From positions 1-7,242 of the forward strand of contig QQUK01000116.1 in the NCBI GenBank assembly GCA_008501655.1: 7,242 bases of DNA, written 5' to 3'. Positions 1 through 5,180 of this stretch are shown piece by piece; positions within the stretch are counted from its first letter, which is position 1; every line of letters begins with the position of its first letter. The position numbers and the translations under genes are program-made. The DNA is from Calditrichota bacterium (GTDB lineage Bacteria; Zixibacteria; MSB-5A5; GN15; FEB-12). The notes beneath the pieces were generated by a model, which saw only the letters and a list, made by a program, of their open reading frames with translations, did no database searches and had not been told where the DNA came from.

Positions 1-479
1 TGCTCATTATCCTCAATTGCCATAATAATCTCATCACCGGTATGAGCTGTAATCTTAAAATTTTCAGAAAGAGTTCCTTTATCAACGATCAAAGAATGAT
101 ATCTGGTGGCAGTAAACGGGTTAGGAACATTTTTAAAAAGTGTTGAGTGATCATGAATTATCTGTGATGTCTTTCCATGCATTAAAGTAGGCGCATAATC
201 AATAGTCGCTCCATGTACCTGAGCAATCGCCTGATACCCAAGACAAACCCCAAGTATAGGAACTTTTCCGGTCATTGCAGAAATCAATTCGTTCATAATG
301 CCGGCATTTTCAGGTCGTCCGGGTCCAGGAGATAAAACAATTCCAGCCGGATTTAGGTTAGCGATTTCATCAACGGAGATTTTATCATTCCGTTTCACAA
401 TAAATTCAGCTCCAAGTTCACCAAGATACTGAACAAGATTATATGTAAAAGAATCGTAATTATCGAGCATTAACAGCAT
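1..479 (-). CDS. trpG: Anthranilate synthase component II (glutamine amidotransferase), 3' end outside window
   Basis: This is the glutaminase subunit that takes ammonia from glutamine and passes it to TrpE to make anthranilate from chorismate in the cytoplasm. The first 159 codons are visible and the frame is still open at the window edge. Class I glutamine amidotransferase motifs are present: MLDNYDSFTYN near residues 4-14, the oxyanion-loop motif LSPGPGRPENAG at about 49-60, GVCLGYQAI with the nucleophile Cys79, HGKTS at about 101-105, and RYHSLIV at about 126-132. The catalytic His/Glu pair (HPES-type motif) would lie beyond the edge. The family is usually about 190-200 residues, so roughly 30-40 are missing. 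The ATG overlaps the trpE stop as TGATG, with GGAG ten bases upstream. A second ATG at 470-468 is possible, but its spacing to GGAG is poor. The same subunit can serve folate synthesis (PabA), but adjacency to trpE favours TrpG. The family call is very secure. Confidence 0.95.
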   Translation of the reverse strand, partial: MLLMLDNYDSFTYNLVQYLGELGAEFIVKRNDKISVDEIANLNPAGIVLSPGPGRPENAGIMNELISAMTGKVPILGVCLGYQAIAQVHGATIDYAPTLMHGKTSQIIHDHSTLFKNVPNPFTATRYHSLIVDKGTLSENFKITAHTGDEIIMAIEDNE

Positions 480-1939
480 CAGTCATCATCTCCAACTATT
501 GCTTCCATTAACACTTGAGCTTTTGCTTTTGTTTCATTAAATTCTCGTTTAGGTTTTGAGTCTGCTACAATTCCAGCACCAGCCTGAACATAATATTTAT
601 TCTTTTTCTTAATCACAGTACGAATCGCAATACAGGAATCAAGATTTCCCCAGAAATCAAGATATGCAATCGAACCGGCATAAACAGAACGCTTCTCTTT
701 CTCAAGCTCATCAATAATTTCCATTGCTCTGATTTTTGGAGCACCGGAAACGGTGCCCGCCGGGAAACAAGCAAAAAAGCCATCAAGCGGTTTCATTTTC
801 TTAAGGAGTTTGCCTATAACTGAACTTACTATATGTATTACATGTGAATATTTTTCAATTATCATGTTATCTTTAACTTTGACCGTACCTGCTGCTGAAA
901 CTCGTCCGATATCGTTGCGTCCTAAATCCATCAGCATTGTATGTTCGGCAAGTTCCTTTTCATCAGAGAGCAAATCTTTAATCTGCTTTTCATCCTCAGC
1001 GTCATTTTTGCCGCGTGGTCTTGTACCGGCGATCGGTCTTGTTTCGATAATATCTTTTTCTATCCGAACCATCATCTCCGGAGATGACCCAATAACAGCA
1101 TCATTTTCAAATCTCAGTAAAAACATATACGGGGAAGGATTTATACGCCGTAACCTTCTATATACAGCCAGATCAGTTTTTTTGCTTTCAATTTCCCAAC
1201 GCTGTGATAAAACAACCTGAAAGATATCGCCTTCTTTAATATACTTTTTTGCTTTACGAACCATTTGTGAGAATTCTGCTTCGGTACAATTTGATTTCAG
1301 ATTAGCCTTGGATTTGACGGCAGGCTTAATTTTAGGAACATTTTTAGAGAGTTTAACTTCACAATCAGCAATTGCAGCTTTTGCTTCATCATATTTTTTC
1401 TTTAATCCTTTTTCAGACTTATCATGTAGAATATTTGAAATGATAATAATTTCCTGTTTCAGATGGTCAAAAGCGATAATGTTTTTAAACAAACCGATTC
1501 TCATTTCAGGAAGATTTAAAACATCAATGTTTTCATCAGGGATATCTTCAACCCATCGGATTGTATCATAGGAAAAACACCCAACTCCACCTCCGGTAAA
1601 CCGGGGTAAATCACCGATTTGAACTGGCTGATAAAATGAGAATAGTTCTTTGATAAATTCCTGAGGGTCAGTGTCGACCTCTTTGACAACTTTTCCCTGT
1701 CTGAGAATAACCCCATTTTTATCCCCTTCAATGATGAGAAAAGGATCAAAACCTACAAACGAATATCTAGCTAATTTTTCGCCACCTTCGATAGACTCAA
1801 GTAGGAATGCATCCTTCTTCCCTTTGGTGAGTTTTATAAATGCAGAAACAGGTGTATCTAAATCCGCAGAAATTCTTGAACAGAGCGGGATAACATTCCC
1901 TTTAGCATTTAGTTTTTGTACTTCTTTATAAGTAAGCAT
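479..1939 (-). CDS. trpE: Anthranilate synthase component I
   Basis: This 486-residue cytoplasmic subunit converts chorismate to anthranilate with ammonia supplied by TrpG. The length is normal for the family. The N-terminal domain carries the tryptophan-feedback motif LLES at 46-49, within a LLES-EGGE-RYSF block, and NPSPYMF at 267-273, so feedback inhibition by Trp is likely. The chorismate-binding domain follows: EGDIFQVVLSQR at 236-247, PIAGTRPRG at 302-310, ELAEHTMLMDLGRND at 329-343 (active-site His333), CFPAGTVSGAPK at 391-402, YAGSIAYLDF from 420, and GAGIVADS at 454-461. The start ATG overlaps the dapF-like stop (TAATG), and the stop overlaps the trpG start. The N-terminal sequence, with its NVIPLC-type segment, matches the usual family start, so the full length is supported. 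PabB or ADIC synthase (PhzE-type) are related alternatives. The LLES motif and the separate TrpG subunit favour TrpE. Confidence 0.96.
   Translation of the reverse strand: MLTYKEVQKLNAKGNVIPLCSRISADLDTPVSAFIKLTKGKKDAFLLESIEGGEKLARYSFVGFDPFLIIEGDKNGVILRQGKVVKEVDTDPQEFIKELFSFYQPVQIGDLPRFTGGGVGCFSYDTIRWVEDIPDENIDVLNLPEMRIGLFKNIIAFDHLKQEIIIISNILHDKSEKGLKKKYDEAKAAIADCEVKLSKNVPKIKPAVKSKANLKSNCTEAEFSQMVRKAKKYIKEGDIFQVVLSQRWEIESKKTDLAVYRRLRRINPSPYMFLLRFENDAVIGSSPEMMVRIEKDIIETRPIAGTRPRGKNDAEDEKQIKDLLSDEKELAEHTMLMDLGRNDIGRVSAAGTVKVKDNMIIEKYSHVIHIVSSVIGKLLKKMKPLDGFFACFPAGTVSGAPKIRAMEIIDELEKEKRSVYAGSIAYLDFWGNLDSCIAIRTVIKKKNKYYVQAGAGIVADSKPKREFNETKAKAQVLMEAIVGDDD
490..493 (-). promoter_or_regulatory. Ribosome binding site for trpG, inside the end of trpE
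   Basis: Minus-strand GGAG lies within the last codons of trpE, ten bases before the ATG at 479-477. It supports that start over the in-frame ATG nine bases downstream, and it fits translational coupling through the TGATG stop/start overlap. Confidence 0.6.
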
Positions 1940-2775
1940 TATAATTCATATTCTCCAGATGCAATAAACTCAACAGGACCGGTTAACTCTATAATATCGG
2001 TATCGGCATTCCAGCTAATGAATAAAGAGCCGTTTTCAAATTGAACTTCACAATCTCGTTCCGTAATCCCCATCATCACCGAAGCCGCCACCGCCGCCGA
2101 TGCACCGGTTCCTGAAGATCCGGTAGCGCCAGCCCCCCGCTCCCAGTCAGCCACTTTGATTTTTTTCCGATTGATCACTTTAACAAACTCAACATTTGTC
2201 CGCTCCGGGAAAGCTTTGTGAATTTCAATTTCAGAACCAAGCTGTTGCCAGTCAAAGTTGAAATTATCCACAAACAGAACTGTATGCGGATTCCCTACCG
2301 ATAAACAAGTTACCGGAAACTGAGTTTTGTTAACCGTCAGCTTTGAGTTAATCATAAATTTCAATTTCGACTTTACTGGTACTTTTTTGGATTCAAACTC
2401 CGGTCTACCAATTGAAACTTTTATCAAACTCTCCTTTTTATGATATTTGATAAGTTGGGCACTATCAATTGAAGTCAAAGTTTCAAAACTAAACTTTTTC
2501 TTTCGTTTATCCTTTTCGTACAGGTACAAAGCTGCTATTCTTAAACCGTTACCTGACTTTTCAGCCTGACTCCCATCAGAATTATAAATAATAAATTTTC
2601 TGTCAGCTTTTTTTGATGTTGAAAGATATAGAATACCATCTGCCCCAACACCTTTGTTTCGATCACAAATCAATAAAGCTAATTTACTGAGTTTTTGCGC
2701 AGTAAGCTTTGTCTTTGACTCTACTATGATAAAATCATTACCTAACGCGTGATATTTCTTAAAACTAATATTCAT
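1939..2775 (-). CDS. dapF: Diaminopimelate epimerase family protein lacking both catalytic cysteines
   Basis: This is a full-length, intact 278-residue member of the DapF family. The family normally interconverts LL- and meso-diaminopimelate in lysine and peptidoglycan synthesis using a two-cysteine acid/base mechanism. Family features are clear: YHALGNDF at 8-15, GVGADGIL at 42-49, NSDGSQAEKSGNGLR at 65-79, GNPH at 161-164, RTNVEF at 192-197, WERGAG at 211-216 and SGTGAS at 221-226. The residues corresponding to known substrate contacts (Asn13, Asn65, Asn162, Asn194, Glu212, Arg213) are retained. However, both catalytic Cys positions are Ser (Ser74 in the CGNG motif, Ser221 in the CGTGAC motif). 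The neighbouring motif cysteines are Ile80 and Ser226, and the Glu of GAGET is Ala217. The fold assignment is secure, but ordinary epimerase activity is doubtful. The symbol denotes the family only. It is the first gene of the coupled unit with trpE and trpG. No strong Shine-Dalgarno or promoter is evident in the short leader. A weak TTGATT plus TATATC pair with 19-base spacing exists but is not convincing. Confidence 0.88.
   Translation of the reverse strand: MNISFKKYHALGNDFIIVESKTKLTAQKLSKLALLICDRNKGVGADGILYLSTSKKADRKFIIYNSDGSQAEKSGNGLRIAALYLYEKDKRKKKFSFETLTSIDSAQLIKYHKKESLIKVSIGRPEFESKKVPVKSKLKFMINSKLTVNKTQFPVTCLSVGNPHTVLFVDNFNFDWQQLGSEIEIHKAFPERTNVEFVKVINRKKIKVADWERGAGATGSSGTGASAAVAASVMMGITERDCEVQFENGSLFISWNADTDIIELTGPVEFIASGEYEL
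1953..1956 (-). promoter_or_regulatory. Possible ribosome binding site for trpE
   Basis: Minus-strand GGAG lies inside the last codons of the dapF-like gene, 13 bases before the trpE ATG. That spacing is rather long, so coupling through the TAATG overlap may matter more than this site. Confidence 0.4.
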
Positions 2776-2816
2776 ATTTAAGATATAAACAGTATTTCTT
2801 TTGAGAAATCAAATAA

Positions 2817-2843
2817 AAAAGCCCGTATCAAACACGGGCTTTT
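2817..2843 (-). terminator. Intrinsic terminator after the aminotransferase gene
   Basis: A 10-bp perfect stem (AAAAGCCCGT against ACGGGCTTTT) surrounds a 7-base loop. Read on the minus strand it is followed by a T-rich run (TTTTTTATTT). It lies 21 bases after the aminotransferase stop and about 40 bases before the dapF-like start. It therefore closes the aminotransferase transcript and implies that the dapF-trpEG unit has its own promoter or depends on readthrough. Confidence 0.88.
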
Positions 2844-2864
2844 AATATAATATCGCAAACTCGT

Positions 2865-4073
2865 TTACATATTTTCTTTGAATAAGGTACCCAGCCTTTT
2901 AATACCTTCTCTGATATTATCATGGGTGGCATTACAATAATTTAATCTGAGAGTATTTTCACCTTCACCTGACGGGAAGAACGGCTGTCCATAAACATAA
3001 GCAACTTTCAAATCAATTGCTTTCGGGAGTAATTCTTTAGCTGACATATTCTTTGGTAATTCAACCCAAAGGAATAGTCCCCCTTCAGGGTGAGTCCAGG
3101 TTATGCCTTCAGGGAAATGCTCTTCCATTGCTTTTATCATAACATCCCGCTTAGCACCATAATCCTTAGAAATCAAGTCGATATGCGGTTCAAGATGACC
3201 AGCTTTGAGATATTCATATATTACATATTGATTAAATGTTGAAGAATGTAAATCAGTACATTGTTTTACTTTTTCGAAATGCTTTAAAATATCAACTGGG
3301 CCGTTCATCCATCCGATTCTGAGTCCGGGTGAGATTATTTTTGAAAAAGTCCGTAATGCGATAACTTCATCACCGCCGATAGATTTTAAAGTAGGAACGC
3401 GCTTACCTGAAAATCGGATATCGCCATACGGATTATCATCAATTATAGGTAAATCATACTGTTTAGCAAGAACGACTAAATCCCTTCTGCGCTGTTCAGA
3501 CATTGTGATACCGGTTGGGTTCTGGAAATTTGAAACAGTATAGATTAGTTTCGGTTTAAATTTTTTAATATGATCTTCGACCTGATCAATTATCATCCCT
3601 TCGTGATCCATCTCAACAGATGTATACTTTGCACGGTAATAATTAAAAGCCTGTAAAGCACCCAGGTATGTTGGGTTTTCAGTGAGAATATAATCCCCCG
3701 GGTCAATAAATGCACGGGCGACCAATTCAATCGCCTGCTGTGCGCCGGTTGTGATGAGAATATTATCAAGCCCGGATTTGGTTCCGCGCCTGGAAGCACG
3801 TTCTGCTATAAGTTCCCGTAACTCTACTACACCCATTGATAAAGAATACTGAAAAACCTTCTCGCCATAATTTTCAATTGCCCGGTTTGTAGCTGCTGTC
3901 AAATCTTTGATTGGAAACAGCTCCGGTGCTGGTAACCCACCTGCAAAATTTATTACTCCCGGCTTGGAAGATATTTTCAGTATTTCTCTGATTATTGATG
4001 CTTCCAACTTGAGAACATGAGGTGCGATTTTCCACATATCAGTGCGTACCTTTTCCTTATCATCTACTATCAT
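2865..4073 (-). CDS. PLP-dependent aminotransferase, LysN / 2-aminoadipate aminotransferase-like
   Basis: This is a 402-residue cytoplasmic fold-type I aminotransferase that moves an amino group between an amino acid and a 2-oxo acid. It resembles the LysN/MocR-aminotransferase branch without a DNA-binding domain, as in Thermus 2-aminoadipate aminotransferase. Shared features are IREILKIS at 28-35, INFAGGLPAPELFP at 41-54, the NFQNPTG motif with Asn185 at 182-188, Asp213 and Tyr216 in DDNPYGD, the Schiff-base Lys245 in TFSKIISPGLR with Arg252, and the carboxylate-binding Arg376 in ENTLRLNY. The length is normal. The first ATG has AAAGGA seven bases upstream, which supports it over the Met at residue 13. 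The gene has its own promoter-like sequence and terminator, so it is probably monocistronic. The substrate is not readable from sequence: 2-aminoadipate, aromatic, branched-chain and broad-range enzymes all occur in this group. A role beside aromatic or DAP-family genes is only contextual. Confidence 0.9.
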   Translation of the reverse strand: MIVDDKEKVRTDMWKIAPHVLKLEASIIREILKISSKPGVINFAGGLPAPELFPIKDLTAATNRAIENYGEKVFQYSLSMGVVELRELIAERASRRGTKSGLDNILITTGAQQAIELVARAFIDPGDYILTENPTYLGALQAFNYYRAKYTSVEMDHEGMIIDQVEDHIKKFKPKLIYTVSNFQNPTGITMSEQRRRDLVVLAKQYDLPIIDDNPYGDIRFSGKRVPTLKSIGGDEVIALRTFSKIISPGLRIGWMNGPVDILKHFEKVKQCTDLHSSTFNQYVIYEYLKAGHLEPHIDLISKDYGAKRDVMIKAMEEHFPEGITWTHPEGGLFLWVELPKNMSAKELLPKAIDLKVAYVYGQPFFPSGEGENTLRLNYCNATHDNIREGIKRLGTLFKENM

Positions 4074-4080
4074 ATAATTA

Positions 4081-4086
4081 TCCTTT
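4081..4086 (-). promoter_or_regulatory. Ribosome binding site of the aminotransferase gene
   Basis: Minus-strand AAAGGA sits seven bases before the ATG at 4073-4071, a good match in sequence and spacing. It selects this ATG as the start. Confidence 0.65.
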
Positions 4087-4116
4087 ACTTACAAATTACC
4101 GTACCCTATCAATTCT

Positions 4117-4145
4117 ATTATACGAAATAACCATCAAAAAAACAA
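4117..4145 (-). promoter_or_regulatory. Probable sigma-70-type promoter for the aminotransferase gene
   Basis: On the minus strand, TTGTTT (4145-4140) is followed after exactly 17 bases by a perfect TATAAT (4122-4117). Transcription would begin near 4110, giving a leader of about 36 bases containing the AAAGGA site. The -35 box matches the consensus only in TTG, and AT-rich DNA yields chance matches, so confidence is moderate. The pattern is the housekeeping type, not the TAnnTTTG type of Bacteroidia. Confidence 0.5.
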
Positions 4146-4225
4146 TCCTGAAAATAAGAATTTGTGAATTTTTTAACAATGCTGTATTCTAAAACATAAA
4201 CTCAGACATTTAACTCATTGTTACC

Positions 4226-4250
4226 TAAAACATTAACATTTAATGTTTTA
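4226..4250. repeat. Perfect inverted repeat, 11-bp arms with 3-base spacer
   Basis: TAAAACATTAA is followed by CAT and then by its exact reverse complement TTAATGTTTTA. No T-run long enough for a terminator follows, and the stem is nearly all A/T, so an operator for a dimeric regulator is more plausible than an RNA hairpin. The left arm with its flank (CTAAAACATTAA, 4225-4236) recurs at 4189-4200 with one mismatch. In both copies ACATTTAA follows or overlaps (4206-4213 and 4236-4243). It lies about 80 bases upstream of the aminotransferase promoter-like boxes and about 250 bases before the CpcT/CpeT-like start. Confidence 0.6.
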
Positions 4251-4501
4251 ATTACTGCTTCCATTTGTTGATTTACGACAGGTATACGGTGATACGAATT
4301 GAAGCTTATGTATTAAATTAATGTTCATAGAATTTAGATGGAGAATATTCATAAAAATAATGTATAATCAACTTGAAGACAAATAATAATAGTTTTTGCT
4401 GGTTTGCTTTATAATAATAACAAATATTTTTTAACAAATAAGTTGTTTGAATAAACTGATGTTCTTAGTATCAATGAAGTGAATAAATTCGAAAGTATAA
4501 A

Positions 4502-5128
4502 ATGAAAAAAATCATCCTCCTTAGTCTCTTGATAATTATCGCTGGCACTGCTCATGCGGATAACCCGGAAATTCTATTAAATCAATTTATGAATAAGATT
4601 ACAGGGTCATATTCCTCTTACGAACAGGCTGCAGCTGATTCATATTACATCGACCTCCATCTAAACGTCAAAGAAATTTGGAAGACTGAAGACAGCAGCA
4701 GATGGCTGCTGCTTCAGACATCCTTCTCCTCCGATACATTGTATCCATATAAAAATCAGCTTTTTCATTTGTACCCTTATGCATTGAATCTCATTAGAAT
4801 TGATATCTATAGTATCTCCGAAAAAAAGGCGTTTTTTAAAACGGTTGACTCAAGCCTCGCATTTGATACGACTTTTCTTGAGTATGTAAGTATATCCGCA
4901 AATTGTGAGCTGTATTTAAACCATATTAAATCAACATTTGCCGCCTATTCAAAATCGGATAAATGTCCAAATAATCTCAGAGGTGCCTCCTATGCCAATA
5001 CTGATATCGAACTTGATGGCGATGAACTTTATATCTGGGAACGAGGTTATAATTCTAAAGATGAACAGGTATGGGGACCTCTAAACGGTGGATATATTTT
5101 CAAAAAACTTTTTAAAAGAAAAAAATAA
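4502..5128 (+). CDS. Exported CpcT/CpeT-family protein
   Basis: This 208-residue protein has a clear Sec signal peptide: MKK, then a hydrophobic core over about residues 4-15, with a likely cleavage after AHA at 17-19. It has no lipobox Cys, so a soluble periplasmic or secreted protein is expected. The mature part resembles the CpcT/CpeT chromophore-lyase family: LYPYKNQLFHLYPY near 80-93, a Cys at 135, KCPNNLRGASYAN at 154-166, and the C-terminal signature ELYIWERGYNSKDEQVWGP at about 175-193 followed by GGYIFKK. In cyanobacteria this family attaches phycocyanobilin to phycobiliproteins. Nothing here suggests phycobilisomes, and homologues in non-photosynthetic marine and FCB-group bacteria have no established function. 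Cys135 and Cys155 could form a disulfide after export. The start has only a weak purine stretch (GAAAG) ahead of it, but the signal peptide supports it. It stands alone, divergent from the aminotransferase gene and convergent with the TonB receptor gene. Confidence 0.82.
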   Translation: MKKIILLSLLIIIAGTAHADNPEILLNQFMNKITGSYSSYEQAAADSYYIDLHLNVKEIWKTEDSSRWLLLQTSFSSDTLYPYKNQLFHLYPYALNLIRIDIYSISEKKAFFKTVDSSLAFDTTFLEYVSISANCELYLNHIKSTFAAYSKSDKCPNNLRGASYANTDIELDGDELYIWERGYNSKDEQVWGPLNGGYIFKKLFKRKK

Positions 5129-5130
5129 AA

Positions 5131-5159
5131 AAAGCTATCACTAAAATCATGACAGCTTT
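5131..5159 (-). terminator. Intrinsic terminator of the TonB receptor gene, possibly bidirectional
   Basis: A 10-bp stem (AAAGCTATCA against TGACAGCTTT) surrounds a 9-base loop. The single plus-strand A-C mismatch becomes a G-U pair in minus-strand RNA. On that strand a run of seven T, then A and more T, follows immediately. It is therefore best suited to end the leftward receptor transcript 21 bases after its stop. On the plus strand it begins two bases after the CpcT/CpeT-like stop and is followed by TTTCTATCTTTTC, so it may also work weakly for that gene. Confidence 0.75.
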
Positions 5160-5180
5160 CTATCTTTTCACAAAGCAGTT

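Larger units (their letters stand above)
4074..4501. other. Divergent AT-rich intergenic region of 428 bases
   Basis: This region separates the leftward aminotransferase gene from the rightward CpcT/CpeT-like gene. It holds the probable promoter of the former at its left end and the inverted repeat at 4226-4250. Further right there are TATAAT strings at 4363-4368 and 4410-4415, but neither has a convincing -35 box at 16-18 bases, so the promoter of the plus-strand gene was not located. I saw no tRNA, small ORF with a ribosome site, riboswitch-like fold or mobile-element remnant in it. Confidence 0.6.

Noticed and set aside
1516..1749. Minus-strand open frame overlapping trpE in another frame
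   Set aside because: It is nested inside trpE, has no independent motif, and is explained by the codon composition of trpE.
753..1931. Plus-strand open frames (for example 753-1220, 1308-1571 and 1671-1931) opposite trpE
   Set aside because: They lie wholly antisense to a well-conserved trpE, have no ribosome sites, and give Ser/Ile/Phe-rich translations with no family motifs.
2776..2864. Tryptophan attenuator, T-box or riboswitch ahead of the dapF-trpEG unit
   Set aside because: The space is only 89 bases and is largely used by the aminotransferase terminator. There is no leader peptide with Trp codons and no antiterminator pairing.
3593..3799. Minus-strand open frame inside the aminotransferase gene
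   Set aside because: It is an out-of-frame shadow of a conserved coding region and has no recognisable motif.
4363..4415. TATAAT strings at 4363-4368 and 4410-4415 as promoters for the CpcT/CpeT-like gene
   Set aside because: Neither has a -35-like hexamer at 16-18 bases, and no TAnnTTTG-type motif was found nearby.
4168..4437. 12-base direct repeat ATTTTTTAACAA at 4168-4179 and 4426-4437
   Set aside because: It is very A/T-rich in an A/T-rich intergenic region, 258 bases apart, with no associated mobile-element ends. Chance is the simpler explanation.
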